This document shows positions 30,571-41,639 of a stretch of 64,000 bases of DNA, piece by piece (position 1 is the first letter of the stretch; each line of letters starts with the position of its first letter). Source of the DNA: Deinococcus humi (lineage in GTDB: Bacteria > Deinococcota > Deinococci > Deinococcales > Deinococcaceae); contig NZ_JACHFL010000003.1 of assembly GCF_014201875.1 (NCBI RefSeq), forward strand, positions 437,673 to 501,672, in the 5' to 3' direction. The translations under genes were made by a program, and so were the position numbers. The notes below the pieces were generated by a model. That model was not told where the DNA came from, searched no databases, and was given only the letters and a program-made list of their open reading frames with translations.

Positions 30571-31518
30571 ATGACCATCAACGCGCCCGCCAAGCCTCCA
30601 GCTGCGCCCCCTGCCAGCCGCAAGCGGTCCCCCGGTATCGAGGCGTCCCGTGCCCGGACGGCCATCATCCTGCTGCTGCCCACCCTGATCGCTATCGTGC
30701 TGGTTGCGGGCTTCCCGCTATACCGCACGATCTTTTTCTCGGCGCAGGAGGCCAACCTGACCACGCCGGGCCAGGCCACCTTTATTGGCCTGGAAAATTT
30801 CTGGTTTACCACCGCCGAGGGCATCGGGCTGGGCTTCCTGCAAGATCCGCAGTGGTGGACCGCTGTGCGCAATACCCTGATCTTCACAGTGTTCTCGGTG
30901 TTCCTGGAAACCGTGTTCGGCATGATTATCGCACTGGTGGTGAACAGCGCTTTTGCGGGACGCTCCTTCCTGCGGACGGCCATGCTGATTCCCTGGGCGA
31001 TTCCCACGGTGGTCTCGGCGCAGATGTGGGCCTACATGTACAACGATTCCTTCGGGCTGATCGGCCAGGGGCTGCTGGGCGGTCAGGCGCTGCTGGCCGA
31101 TCCGTCCAAGGCCATCTGGGCATTGATCGCGGTGGACGTGTGGAAAACCACCTCGTTCATGGCGCTGCTGATCCTGGCCGGGCTGCAAAGCCTGCCGGGC
31201 GACATGTACGAGGCCGCCGACATGGACGGCGCAAGCAAATGGACGCAGTTCTGGCGCATGACTCTGCCGCTGCTACGGCCCGCGCTGCTGGTGGCCCTGG
31301 TGTTCCGCAGCCTGGACGCCCTGCGGGTCTTCGACATCATGTACGTGATGCTGGGCGCGAACGTGGCGGCCAGCACCAGCATGACCGGGTATGCCCGTCA
31401 GCAACTGATCGACAACCAGTTGCTGGGCACCGGGAGCGCCGTTTCGGTGGCGATTTTTATCATCATCATGGCGATCGTGGTCGTATACGTGACCGCCTTC
31501 CGCGTGAAGTTCGACTGA
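30571..31518 (+). CDS. Sugar ABC transporter permease (MalF/ThuF-type)
   Basis: The 315-residue membrane protein starts at ATG 30571, 10 bases after AAGGAG. A 35-residue Pro/Ala-rich basic N-terminus precedes six hydrophobic segments. The EAA loop [21 protein letters not shown] lies at about 210-230. It forms the first half of the membrane channel with the next gene. The substrate is set by the upstream binding protein. No ATPase gene is present. Confidence 0.92.
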   Translation: MTINAPAKPPAAPPASRKRSPGIEASRARTAIILLLPTLIAIVLVAGFPLYRTIFFSAQEANLTTPGQATFIGLENFWFTTAEGIGLGFLQDPQWWTAVRNTLIFTVFSVFLETVFGMIIALVVNSAFAGRSFLRTAMLIPWAIPTVVSAQMWAYMYNDSFGLIGQGLLGGQALLADPSKAIWALIAVDVWKTTSFMALLILAGLQSLPGDMYEAADMDGASKWTQFWRMTLPLLRPALLVALVFRSLDALRVFDIMYVMLGANVAASTSMTGYARQQLIDNQLLGTGSAVSVAIFIIIMAIVVVYVTAFRVKFD

Positions 31519-31531
31519 GGAGGGGACAGCT

Positions 31532-32383
31532 ATGAACCTGAAACGCACCAATCCCGGACTGTTCTACCTCCAGCGGACTCTGTTCTACCTGCTGGTGATC
31601 GTGATCGCGGTTTACCTGCTGTTTCCCTTCGCCTGGGCAGTGCTGACCAGCTTCCGGCGGGCGGCCGATCTCTTCTTGCCGCCGCTGCAATTCATCGCCG
31701 CGCCCACCACCATCGACAATTACACGCAGGTGTTGACGAACCCCAGCTTCCGGCGGGGGCTGCTGTTCAGCACTATTGTGGCCGTGGGTGCTGTCGCCGT
31801 CAGCCTACTGTTCGGCTCGTTCGCGGCCTACGCGCTGGGGCGTTTCCGCTTCAAGGGCAAGCAGTTCATCATGTACATCATCCTCGCCGTCAGCGTATTT
31901 CCGCAGATCGCCGTGCTGGGCGGTCTGTTCACGCTGATCACGAGATTTGGCCTGTTCGACAACCCCATCGGCCTGATGGTCTCGTACCTGATCTTCACCA
32001 TTCCGTTCACGGTCTGGGTGCTGACATCCTTCGTGCGCGACATTCCGGGTGAGTTGGAGGAAGCGGCGCTGGTGGATGGCGCCAGCCCCCTGCAGACACT
32101 GTTCCGGGTGCTGTTCCCGGTGATGATGCCTGCGCTGGTGACCACCGGCCTGCTGGCTTTCATCAACGCCTGGAACGAATACCTGTTCGCCCTGACCTTC
32201 ATGAGTACCAATCGCACCGTGCCCGTGGTGATTGCCAACTACTCCGGCGCGTCGCAGTTCGATCAACCGTGGGGGCCGATCATGGCCGCCAGCATCGTGG
32301 TCACCATTCCACTGATCGCGCTGGTTCTAATCTTCCAGCGCAACATCGTCTCCGGCCTGACTGCGGGAGCCGTCAAGGGCTGA
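31532..32383 (+). CDS. Sugar ABC transporter permease (MalG/ThuG-type)
   Basis: The 283-residue membrane protein begins 13 bases after the previous permease, with a GAGGAGG ribosome site. It has six hydrophobic segments and the EAA loop [21 protein letters not shown] (about 175-195). It is the partner permease of the same importer, and a terminator follows. Confidence 0.92.
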   Translation: MNLKRTNPGLFYLQRTLFYLLVIVIAVYLLFPFAWAVLTSFRRAADLFLPPLQFIAAPTTIDNYTQVLTNPSFRRGLLFSTIVAVGAVAVSLLFGSFAAYALGRFRFKGKQFIMYIILAVSVFPQIAVLGGLFTLITRFGLFDNPIGLMVSYLIFTIPFTVWVLTSFVRDIPGELEEAALVDGASPLQTLFRVLFPVMMPALVTTGLLAFINAWNEYLFALTFMSTNRTVPVVIANYSGASQFDQPWGPIMAASIVVTIPLIALVLIFQRNIVSGLTAGAVKG

Positions 32384-32401
32384 AGCTTCAGACGTTTTCG
32401 T

Positions 32402-32437
32402 AAGGGCGCCTCTCCGAAGAACTGGAGAGGCGCCCTT
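32402..32437 (+). terminator. Terminator of the second sugar ABC operon
   Basis: A 14-bp perfect stem (32402-32415 with 32424-32437) has an 8-base loop and is followed by CTTCTG. Confidence 0.75.
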
Positions 32438-32475
32438 CTTCTGTTAACCAGCGCAGCGGTCACGTTCCGCCCGCC

Positions 32476-32973
32476 TCAGTTCAGCGGCCTGATCCGCTCT
32501 CGCTCTACTCCCGCATACGTATCCGCCACATCACGGATGATCCCACGCGCCAGGGTAATCAGGGCGTCCTCGCCAATCTCTTCCAGACGGAAGCAGCCTC
32601 CTTCACCGTACTCGCCCTGAAAGGCCCCGGCCACCCGGCGCACCCGCACCAGCACCTCGCACAGTCCCAGACGCAGCCAGGCAGCATAAAAGCCTCCTGG
32701 GGGCACGGGGCGCAGACGGTTGGCCGGGTCGCTGGTGAAATCCAGCGTCACGTTATTGAGCGGCAGGCCCGGCCCGCTGGCGGTGCGCAGGGCGTGGTAC
32801 AGCGCGTTGATGAACGCCTGGCAGGCCTGTTCCTCAGCCTGACGCTCGTGGACATAACGGCGGATGGCAGCCTGTAGCTCGTCGAATTCACTCACCGGAA
32901 GACGCTCGTGGCGGACATGTTGGCCCTGTTCATACCATGTCAGCGCGAGGAAGCGGGCCCAGGAATGAAACAT
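32476..32973 (-). CDS. Hypothetical protein
   Basis: The 165-residue soluble protein has a helical first half ([16 protein letters not shown] near 32-47) and a mixed C-terminal half. There is no signal peptide, membrane helix or known motif. The ATG at 32973 is only 19 bases from the likely start of the divergent LpxB-related gene, so their promoters must overlap; TAACGT lies 2 bases before this ATG. A later start is possible but none is obvious. Confidence 0.6.
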   Translation of the reverse strand: MFHSWARFLALTWYEQGQHVRHERLPVSEFDELQAAIRRYVHERQAEEQACQAFINALYHALRTASGPGLPLNNVTLDFTSDPANRLRPVPPGGFYAAWLRLGLCEVLVRVRRVAGAFQGEYGEGGCFRLEEIGEDALITLARGIIRDVADTYAGVERERIRPLN

Positions 32974-32979
32974 TCACGT

Positions 32980-32985
32980 TATGCT
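32980..32985 (+). promoter_or_regulatory. Leaderless -10 box of the LpxB-related gene
   Basis: TATGCT lies 7 bases before GTG 32993, identical in box and spacing to the LysM/M23 gene at 61400. The ATG inside the box (32981) is then not the start. Confidence 0.45.
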
Positions 32986-32992
32986 GCCTGAC

Positions 32993-34204
32993 GTGACCCC
33001 GGCCCCTGTTCTCTTCATCTCCAACGGCACGGCAGAAGATCTGATCGGGGCGCGGCTGGCGGGGCTGCTGAAGCGTCCCGTCCTCTCTTCCCCGCTGGTG
33101 GGCGAGGGGCAGGCGTACGCGGAGCTCAACGGGGCCAGACGGGTGGGGCGCGTACTGCGGCTGCCCAGTGGGGGCTTTCCCTTCGGCAGTCTGGACAACC
33201 TGTGGGCGGACCTGCGCGCCGGGCTGATCGGCGAGTCGCTGGGCCAGTGGACGGACGCCGTGCGCGGGGCCAGCGACGCAGCCGCCATCATCGTCGTGGG
33301 GGACGCCTATGCGCTGATGGTGGGCACGGTGGCCGCCAGGAAGAACCGTCTGCCCCTGGTTCACGTACAGCCACTGCTGAGCGCGCAGTATCTGGACGGC
33401 CTGGGCGTGCGCGGCACCCTGCAGGAACTCAATGCCCTGGGAGCCAATCGGCCCCTGCCCTATGAACTGCGGCTGGCTCGCCGGGCCGATGCCGTGTTCG
33501 TGCGGGACGCCGCCACCCAGAGGTACTACCAGCAGCGCGGTGTCCCGGCCCGCTTCGCCGGGAGTTTCGCGATGGACGTGCTGCCCCCGCCAGAACGCGA
33601 ACTGCATCTCTCCGCAGCCCGTCCGGTCCTCGCCCTGCTGCCCGGTTCTCGCGGGGACCACCGCGAGAGCCTGCCCGTGATGCTGCGTGCCGCTGCCCTG
33701 TTGCCGGAGGTGACACCGCTGGTGGCCTGGCCGCACACCTGGAACGCGGTGACGCTGCCAGACGGCTGGACGCTCCAGGTCCAGAGCGAGACCGAGGCCA
33801 GGGCAACGGGTGAGGCGGCCGAGGTGGTCCTGTGGCGTCAAGCGTTCGGCGCGGTGGCTCGGGCGGCAGACATCGCCATCGGCACTTCCGGCACGGCGAA
33901 CGAGCAACTGGCGGGGTTGGGGGTGCCCGTCGTCGCCTTCGCCACGGGCGGCCCCCAGTACACCGTAGGGTTTGCGCGGCGACAGGGGCGGTTGCTGGGT
34001 GCGGCCCTGAGGGTGGTGGAGGCGGACCCGGCGGCGCTGGCAGCAGAGGTCCGCACCCTGCTGAGTCAGGGAACACGGCGGGCGGGCGCGGCGCTGGCTG
34101 GCCTGACCCGCGTCGGCCCGGCCGGAGCCCTGCCCGTCATCGCCGCGGAGATTGAGGCGCTGGCCCAGTCCGGCCGGCCTCAAGTTCACAGTCCGCACAT
34201 CTGA
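32993..34204 (+). CDS. Lipid-A-disaccharide synthase-related glycosyltransferase-like protein
   Basis: The 403-residue protein (from GTG 32993; ATG 32981 adds four residues) has a GT-B fold. It begins [18 protein letters not shown] and carries the donor-side motif [21 protein letters not shown], which resembles LpxB. It belongs with the LpxB-related proteins found in cyanobacteria and Deinococcus. These bacteria (Deinococcus at least) do not make classical lipid A, and no lpx gene is nearby. The real substrate, perhaps another glycolipid or carotenoid, is unknown. Confidence 0.8.
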   Translation: MTPAPVLFISNGTAEDLIGARLAGLLKRPVLSSPLVGEGQAYAELNGARRVGRVLRLPSGGFPFGSLDNLWADLRAGLIGESLGQWTDAVRGASDAAAIIVVGDAYALMVGTVAARKNRLPLVHVQPLLSAQYLDGLGVRGTLQELNALGANRPLPYELRLARRADAVFVRDAATQRYYQQRGVPARFAGSFAMDVLPPPERELHLSAARPVLALLPGSRGDHRESLPVMLRAAALLPEVTPLVAWPHTWNAVTLPDGWTLQVQSETEARATGEAAEVVLWRQAFGAVARAADIAIGTSGTANEQLAGLGVPVVAFATGGPQYTVGFARRQGRLLGAALRVVEADPAALAAEVRTLLSQGTRRAGAALAGLTRVGPAGALPVIAAEIEALAQSGRPQVHSPHI

Positions 34205-34269
34205 ACTCCACCGACTCTTCATCCTCTGAATGACGGAAACCTTTTCCCTGTTCGCCACGTATTCCTCTG

Positions 34270-34299
34270 TTGGCGGACTGATCGGTGGCATGGTAAAAT
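34270..34299 (+). promoter_or_regulatory. Promoter of rpoD
   Basis: TTGGCG (34270-34275), an 18-base spacer and TAAAAT (34294-34299) predict a start near 34306, leaving a leader of about 130 bases. Confidence 0.55.
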
Positions 34300-34315
34300 G
34301 GACGACTGCCTTTGG

Positions 34316-34378
34316 GCGGGCGATGGCCCGCAAATGCGTTTGCTAGACTGGCGCGTTCCGGCATCCGGTCTAGTTCCT
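34316..34378 (+). promoter_or_regulatory. Structured rpoD leader
   Basis: Two hairpins follow the start: GCGGGC/GCCCGC with a 4-base loop (34316-34331), then a CTAGACTGG/CCGGTCTAG stem with one G-T pair (about 34343-34375). They may influence stability or translation. Confidence 0.35.
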
Positions 34379-34435
34379 GACGACCCGAATTCCGCCTTCA
34401 CCCGATTGACCCATTCTCTTGCCGCAGGAGGCCGC

Positions 34436-36088
<1,653 letters not shown>

Positions 36089-36102
36089 ACCACAGGCTTT
36101 CT

Positions 36103-36140
36103 GATCCCGCTCCCGACGCAATCTGGGGCGGGTCTTTTCT
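36103..36140 (+). terminator. Terminator of rpoD
   Basis: A stem at 36103-36113 with 36125-36134 is followed by TCTTTTCTTTT. Confidence 0.8.
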
Positions 36141-36427
36141 TTTCCCTGAGCGGGGAGGTGGCTCCCACTTTCCTCCTTTGCGATATTCCTGACCGACAGC
36201 TGCAAAATGAGGCGGCGACCGCGCTGTCCAAGCTTCTGCACTTTTGCCGATCCTGGCCCCTTTTGATAACAATGGCCCCCTCGTCGAGCTTGGGGCTGCG
36301 CGAGAGCAGTTCCTCTGGGCCGGAAAGCCGATGCCCCAAAACAAGCGCGACTTACGCCCCCGACTCCGGCAACTTTCCTGTATCGGAGCGCGTATTCTCC
36401 AGGCAAGATGACCTTTGGGAAAGACGG
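36141..36427. other. Region between rpoD and the DUF4129 gene
   Basis: The frame of the next gene stays open through this region, but it lacks hydrophobic or conserved character and has no ribosome site. A TATTCT at 36393-36398 is a possible -10. I see no other gene. Confidence 0.35.
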
Positions 36428-37903
36428 TTGACCACCGCGCCGCATGAAGAATCCTGGCTCGACGCGCCCGCCCGGGTCTCCTGGCGGGCCTACGGGCTGG
36501 CGCTGCTCCCGCTGGCGACGGCAGGCTGGCTGCCGTGGTGGGGGACCGCGCTGCTATGCGTGCTGTTTGGCCTCGCCGTGCGCTGGCCGCGCTGGGAGGA
36601 GGGGCGCCTGCTGCTCAGCCTGCTGATCGTGGGTGGCGCAGCGGTGGCCCTGGCCCCAGCCGCCCTGGCAACGGGCCGGACCGCGCTGGTGGGTCTGGCC
36701 CTGCATTACCTGGCCCTGTTTTTCGTGGCACTGGCCCTGAACTGGACCGCGAGCCGGATCAGCGATGGGCTGCGGCGCAGCCGCACTGCACTGCTCGCGC
36801 CCCTGCTGATCGGGCTGCTGGCCCCGCAGCCGGGGCTGGTGCTGGCCCTGGCTGGGGGGCTGCTGGCCGTGCCAGGCCGCGACGAGCGTAGGGGCAGCGG
36901 TCCGAGTAAACCGGCATCCCGTGTGTGGTGGACGGTGGGTGCGGCGCTGGCCGTACTGCTGATTTGCTCCGTGCTGCTGCCGCGTCAGACGGTGAACTGG
37001 GCAGATCCGGGGAAGCCGCCGTCACCATCTACCGTTCAGGCGTCACCGCCGGCAAACCAGGCGACGCCTCCGAACCTCACCCAGACTCCTGCCCCCCCGG
37101 CCACGCCCGGCCTGCAACTGCCCTTCCAGTTCAGCATAAACAACGTCTATCTGCCCATTGACGCGATTCTGCTGGTGGGGCTCCTGCTGCTGTTGGCGGG
37201 CGGCGGACTGATGATGAGGTTCCGACAGCAGCAGAGACGCAAACTCCGCCTCATCGAGATGCTGATGGTGGCGGGCCTGCTGCTGACCGGGGCGCTGTGG
37301 CTGGCGGCGGGCGTGCTGCTGTCCGGCGGCGACGGCGGAGGTTCGGGTGCGGCGCAACAGCCCGTTCCCGGCCGCGACAATGCCCTGGCAGCCATGCTGA
37401 GCAATATTACCGGGCGCAGGCAGATCGACATCAGCGGCTTTGTGCAAGGCCTGCTGTGGCTCAGCCTGGTGGTGCTTTTCTTGGTGGCCGCAGCGCTGTT
37501 CCGGCTCAACTGGACCCAGAACAGGCTGAAGGATGGCGAGGAGCAGGACCCGTCAGGACCGGACACCCGCCTCATTTCCTCCCCCCATGCACCCCTGCAC
37601 CGTGTCCGCCTCGCCTACCGGCAGGCTGAGGAGGCCCTGCGGCAGCATGGGCGCGGCAGGATGGCGGCGGAAACCCCGGCGGGCTACGCGGCGCGCCTCT
37701 CTGCCCTTGACACGGTGCTGACCGGGCCACTGGACACGCTGACCCGCGCTTATGGCCCAGTGCGCTACGGCGGGCGCGTGACCGACGAGGACGCGGCCGG
37801 GGCCGAAGCGGCGACGCACGAGCTGGTAACGGTGCTTCCCACTTTGCCTCCACCGCACGATCCCCCCGACGAAGCCTCCCTCGCAAACAAGGAAAATCCA
37901 TGA
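36428..37903 (+). CDS. DUF4129 domain membrane protein
   Basis: The start is uncertain; TTG 36428 is the first codon before conserved-looking sequence, while ATG 36272 and ATG 36158 are longer options. From the TTG it has 491 residues. About eight hydrophobic segments (first group around 20-145, then 160-185, 240-265, 280-300, 340-365) surround a Pro/Thr-rich loop. The C-terminal 100 residues form the DUF4129 domain (HRVRLAYRQAEEALRQHG, then ETPAGYAARL). DUF4129 proteins are found with MoxR and DUF58, exactly as here, and some resemble transglutaminase-like envelope proteins. The stop overlaps the MoxR start by four bases. Confidence 0.72.
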   Translation: MTTAPHEESWLDAPARVSWRAYGLALLPLATAGWLPWWGTALLCVLFGLAVRWPRWEEGRLLLSLLIVGGAAVALAPAALATGRTALVGLALHYLALFFVALALNWTASRISDGLRRSRTALLAPLLIGLLAPQPGLVLALAGGLLAVPGRDERRGSGPSKPASRVWWTVGAALAVLLICSVLLPRQTVNWADPGKPPSPSTVQASPPANQATPPNLTQTPAPPATPGLQLPFQFSINNVYLPIDAILLVGLLLLLAGGGLMMRFRQQQRRKLRLIEMLMVAGLLLTGALWLAAGVLLSGGDGGGSGAAQQPVPGRDNALAAMLSNITGRRQIDISGFVQGLLWLSLVVLFLVAAALFRLNWTQNRLKDGEEQDPSGPDTRLISSPHAPLHRVRLAYRQAEEALRQHGRGRMAAETPAGYAARLSALDTVLTGPLDTLTRAYGPVRYGGRVTDEDAAGAEAATHELVTVLPTLPPPHDPPDEASLANKENP

Positions 37904-38883
37904 CCGAAACGCCCATCTCACAACCATTTGCCCGCTCCATCCTGGACAACATCGCCCGCGTCCTGGTGGGCAAGGCGGACGTGTCCGGACTGGCCCTGGC
38001 CGGGGTACTGGCCGGAGGCCACGTTCTGCTCGAAGATGCCCCGGGTACGGGCAAGACGATGCTGGCCCGCGCGCTGGCCGTCAGCCTGGGCCTGACCTTT
38101 ACCCGCGTTCAGTTCACTCCAGATCTGCTGCCCGGCGACGTGACTGGCGTGAGCGTCTACCGCCCCGCCAGCGGCACCTTCGAGTTCGTGCCTGGGCCGA
38201 TCTTCACTGGCGTCCTGCTGGCCGATGAGATCAACCGGGCCACCCCCAAAACCCAGTCCGCGCTGCTGGAAGCGATGGGCGAGGGGCAGGTCACCGAGTC
38301 CGGCGTGACCCATACGCTGGAACAGCCCTTTGTGGTGATCGCCACCCAGAACCCCATCGAGAACGAGGGCACCTACCGCCTGCCTGAAGCGCAACTGGAC
38401 CGCTTTCTGCTGCGACTTTCGGTGGGTTATCCCACCCTGGACGAGGAGGTGGCCATGCTGGCGCGCCTGCAGGGCCAGCACCCCATTTTCTCGCTGGAAC
38501 CTGTGGCCGTGCCCGCCGATCTGCTGTCCGCCCGCCGGGCGGTTCAGGCCGTGCATGTTTCGGAGGATTTGCGGCGCTACCTCTCCTCGCTCTCGGCCCG
38601 AACCCGCACGCATGCTGCCGTGGCCCTCGGCGGTGGCCCACGTGCCAGCCTGGCCCTGCAGGGGGTGTCTCAGGCGCTGGCGTGGATGGAGGGGCGCGAA
38701 TACGTGACCCCCGATGACGTGCAGCGGGCTGCTCCAGGCGTTCTGGCCCACCGTCTGAGCCTCAGGATCGAGGCGAGGCTGCAGGGTCTGCCCGCCGAGG
38801 AAGTGGTCCGCGAGGTGTTGCGATCCGAGCCGGTGCCCGTCGAGGCTGCCCCGCTGCAGGCCGAGGGCGCTGCCCGCCGGTGA
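37900..38883 (+). CDS. MoxR family AAA+ ATPase
   Basis: The 327-residue ATPase has Walker A DAPGTGKTMLARALA (about 46-60), Walker B LLADEINRATPKTQSALLEAM (about 107-127), and sensor 1 FVVIATQNPIENEG (about 147-160). MoxR proteins act as chaperones that help mature metalloenzymes or surface complexes, usually with a DUF58 or von Willebrand partner. Four-base overlaps with the DUF4129 gene in front and the DUF58 gene behind show a coupled operon. Confidence 0.93.
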   Translation: MTETPISQPFARSILDNIARVLVGKADVSGLALAGVLAGGHVLLEDAPGTGKTMLARALAVSLGLTFTRVQFTPDLLPGDVTGVSVYRPASGTFEFVPGPIFTGVLLADEINRATPKTQSALLEAMGEGQVTESGVTHTLEQPFVVIATQNPIENEGTYRLPEAQLDRFLLRLSVGYPTLDEEVAMLARLQGQHPIFSLEPVAVPADLLSARRAVQAVHVSEDLRRYLSSLSARTRTHAAVALGGGPRASLALQGVSQALAWMEGREYVTPDDVQRAAPGVLAHRLSLRIEARLQGLPAEEVVREVLRSEPVPVEAAPLQAEGAARR

Positions 38884-40001
38884 ACCTGCTGCTGACCGCC
38901 CTGCTGTGGCTGGGCGTCTTTGCCCTGCTGGCGGCGCTGTTGTGGTGGGCCTACCGTGCGCCACCGCGCGTCGCCCTGCGCCGGGAGGTGCCGCCGAACG
39001 GCTTTCAGGGCACCCGTCTGCCGCTCACGGTCCAGCTTGAACTTCACAGCCGCCTCCCGGTCCGGTATCTGATCGAGGACCCTACGCCGCGCACGGTGGT
39101 TTCGGAGACACCCGTGCGCCTGTCTGGTGAGGTCATGGGGACGCAGAGTCACGAGGTCCAGACCCGCGTGACCCTCAACAGCCGGGGCGTCTACGAGTGG
39201 CCGGGCGCGACGCTCCACTGGGCCGATCCGCTGGGCCTGTTCTGGCGCAGCGTTCCGGTGGCCGCCCAGCAGCGCTTAGACGTCTTTCCCGGTCCCCACG
39301 GCCTGCGTCTGCCGGACCTGCTGCGCCCCCTACTGAGCGAGGGTGGCCTAAGCCGCAGGCTGGGGCTGGACGATCCCATCAGTCTGCGCAGCGTGCGTGA
39401 TTACGTGCCGGGCGACCCACCGGGCCGCATCCACTGGCGCTCCAGTGCCCGCAGCGGCACCCTGAGTGTCCGCGAACCCGAACGCACGGCGGCCAGCAGC
39501 GTGACCGTTTATCTGGATGTGAGCAGTGGGGGCGAGGTCTACACCGAGAGTGCCGTGCGGCTGGCGGCCAGCCTGGTGCAAGAGGCCCTGGCCCTGGAGC
39601 TGCCCGTTTCGGTGGCGACGAACGACGGCGCGACTCCGGCAGGCCGCCACGCCGAGGCGCTCCATTCTGCCCTGCTGCGGCTGGCCCAGATTCGGCCAGA
39701 CCACGCAGCTCCGGTCATTCCGCCCACGCGCAGTGGGGGCAACCTGATCATCCTGAGCGCCAACCCCACGCCCGCTCTGATCACCGGGGCCATGCGGGCG
39801 CGGGCCACCGCCAGTCGGGTCGCCATCGTCGCCATGCCCGAGGGCTTTTACCTGGAACCCGGCGAGAAGCCGCGCCGCCAGTGGGTGGCCGCTCCCGACT
39901 CGGTCAGGAACCTGGAGCGGCAGGCCGGGGTACTGGCCGGGGCGGGCATCCTGGTCTTCGTGCTGCGCGGCAATCAGAGCGTGTTGCGACTGGGTGGCTG
40001 A
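38880..40001 (+). CDS. DUF58 domain protein
   Basis: The 373-residue protein starts at a GTG that overlaps the moxR stop (GTGA). It has one or two N-terminal hydrophobic helices (about 2-22), a beta-rich region, and the DUF58 hallmark LRSVRDYVPGDPPGRIHWRSS (about 170-190), followed by a von Willebrand-like domain (VTVYLDVSSGG). DUF58 proteins pair with MoxR ATPases and are thought to act at the membrane. The specific target is unknown. Confidence 0.9.
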   Translation: MNLLLTALLWLGVFALLAALLWWAYRAPPRVALRREVPPNGFQGTRLPLTVQLELHSRLPVRYLIEDPTPRTVVSETPVRLSGEVMGTQSHEVQTRVTLNSRGVYEWPGATLHWADPLGLFWRSVPVAAQQRLDVFPGPHGLRLPDLLRPLLSEGGLSRRLGLDDPISLRSVRDYVPGDPPGRIHWRSSARSGTLSVREPERTAASSVTVYLDVSSGGEVYTESAVRLAASLVQEALALELPVSVATNDGATPAGRHAEALHSALLRLAQIRPDHAAPVIPPTRSGGNLIILSANPTPALITGAMRARATASRVAIVAMPEGFYLEPGEKPRRQWVAAPDSVRNLERQAGVLAGAGILVFVLRGNQSVLRLGG

Positions 40002-40078
40002 GGCGGCATTCCTTTTGCCTTCCTCCGCCTGTTGCCAAGATGAAGGAAGCGCTCAGGCCCGTGCCCAGGCCTGCTTGG

Positions 40079-40084
40079 TAGCGT
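40079..40084 (+). promoter_or_regulatory. Leaderless -10 box of the small acidic protein gene
   Basis: TAGCGT lies 6 bases before ATG 40091. Confidence 0.45.
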
Positions 40085-40090
40085 AGGACC

Positions 40091-40363
40091 ATGACCCAGA
40101 ATGACGACCGCCACGACGTGAAGCCCGCGCCCTCCACGGCAGCCGGTGAGAAACAGGAACCCACCAATGTGGAGCTGCAATTCATGGGCCACACCGATGT
40201 CCGTGAGGAACTGGACGCCGAGGTCAAAGCCGAGAGTCGCGAGACCGACGACTACCGTGAACGCGGCATGGACAAGCAGGACGTCGCCTCGGACCTGAGC
40301 ATGGACGCCAGTGATCCGCCCAGCACCAACATGGGTGACGCCGATGAAGAAATGACCCCCTGA
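40091..40363 (+). CDS. Small acidic, probably disordered protein
   Basis: The 90-residue protein is rich in Asp, Glu, Ser and Thr with few hydrophobic residues, and has five methionines, three of them in its last third. There is no signal peptide or known motif. It follows the DUF58 gene by 89 bases but has its own leaderless promoter box. I do not recognise it; a lineage-specific stress or chaperone-like peptide is possible. Confidence 0.65.
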   Translation: MTQNDDRHDVKPAPSTAAGEKQEPTNVELQFMGHTDVREELDAEVKAESRETDDYRERGMDKQDVASDLSMDASDPPSTNMGDADEEMTP

Positions 40364-40412
40364 GCAGTTCAGCCTTCAGGGGATGGCGCGGCAGGGTCCA
40401 GCAGTCTGGAGG

Positions 40413-41591
40413 TCAGCCCCGAGTGGCGGCCAGGACTTTGAAGCCGCCCGTCCGCGCCAGTTCTTGTGTAGAGCCGATCTTCTGGAGAGCTGTCTCGTAG
40501 GGCAGGGGTTCATTCGCCACCAGATACAGCGTTCCACCCACCTTCAAGCGGCGTGAGGCCGTGGCCAGAAACTCCAGGGCCACGTCCAAGACCACGCCGC
40601 GCCCGATATGAAACGGTGGATTGGTCAGGATGAAATCGAAGGTTCGTTCGCCCAGAGCCGAGTCCACATCCGAGTGAATGACCTCACCATTCAGGTGGTT
40701 GGCCTCTAACGTCTGCCGTGAGCTGCGGACGCTCTGCAGATCGCCGTCGACCAGGGTGACGTCCGCTCCACGCTGGGCCGCCCATGCCCCAATCAACCCC
40801 GCGCCGCAGCCCAGGTCAAGCACTCGTTGACCGGCCAGATCCAACCCATCGAGCGTTTCGAGCAGCAACGTCGTGGCCTTGTCCGACTTGCTGGCGCTGA
40901 ACACGCCGGGCAGGCCAATCACCTGCACCCCGAATGCCTCGTATTTTTCCGCTTCCGGGACGGGAGGCGTAGGGCCGGGACGGCGAACCAGTCGGGCCAC
41001 GCGCATACCGCCGTCACGGGCCACCGTCTCCCCCGTCCCAAAGGCCGCGCCCGCCGCACGGACGTAGCGATCGAAGCCCTTATCGCGGTCTCCGGCCAGG
41101 TAGAGCGTGCCGCCCGGCGGGGTCTGCGCGTGCGCCCAGGCCACCTGTGCGAGCACATAGGCATTGCCCCGGTCGCCGGCCAGCGTCAGGGCCACCGTTC
41201 GCGCCCGCTCTGGCCAGCGCTCCTGCAGCGCGTCGCCTGGAACAGCGGCCATTGGTTCATGGCCAGCAGCTTCTAGCACGGCCAGCGCCGCCGCCGAACC
41301 CTCCACTGCACGCAGGGTCACGCCGGGCAGGCTGCCCAGCAGGCCGCCCGCCGCCGTGAGATCCAGCACTTCACCGGAGACCCGGTCCTTCCGCATCGTC
41401 TGCGCTAGCAACTCCTGGGCCGCTTCCACACCCGCAAAGCCGCGAACGCCGGGCTTGGTCAGCGCGCTCAGACCTTCCAGGCGTTGACCGAGTTTGGCAG
41501 GGCGAATTCCAAAATAGTTCCCGCCGGCCTCAGCTTCCTCACGCGCAGGCGGGCGGGCGATCCTGATTTTCTGCTTCTTACGGCCAGTCAC
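40413..41591 (-). CDS. RsmC/RlmG-like class I methyltransferase
   Basis: From GTG 41591 the protein has 392 residues; longer starts exist but add only polar residues. It has the two-domain RsmC design. A degenerate N-terminal methyltransferase-like half (about 20-200) is followed by an active C-terminal half with LDLGCGAGLIGAWAAQRGADV and the catalytic FDFILTNPPFHIG. This MTS family methylates the exocyclic amine of guanines in 16S or 23S rRNA (m2G1207 or m2G1835). Which site is used cannot be told. Confidence 0.82.
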   Translation of the reverse strand: MTGRKKQKIRIARPPAREEAEAGGNYFGIRPAKLGQRLEGLSALTKPGVRGFAGVEAAQELLAQTMRKDRVSGEVLDLTAAGGLLGSLPGVTLRAVEGSAAALAVLEAAGHEPMAAVPGDALQERWPERARTVALTLAGDRGNAYVLAQVAWAHAQTPPGGTLYLAGDRDKGFDRYVRAAGAAFGTGETVARDGGMRVARLVRRPGPTPPVPEAEKYEAFGVQVIGLPGVFSASKSDKATTLLLETLDGLDLAGQRVLDLGCGAGLIGAWAAQRGADVTLVDGDLQSVRSSRQTLEANHLNGEVIHSDVDSALGERTFDFILTNPPFHIGRGVVLDVALEFLATASRRLKVGGTLYLVANEPLPYETALQKIGSTQELARTGGFKVLAATRG

Positions 41592-41639
41592 AACCCTCGA
41601 TCTATCACATGATGTTGCGCTATGCACTCATTCAAGAGC

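Noticed and set aside
36158..36427. N-terminal extension of the DUF4129 protein from ATG 36158
   Set aside because: The extension begins right after the rpoD terminator, has no ribosome site and no conserved or membrane character.
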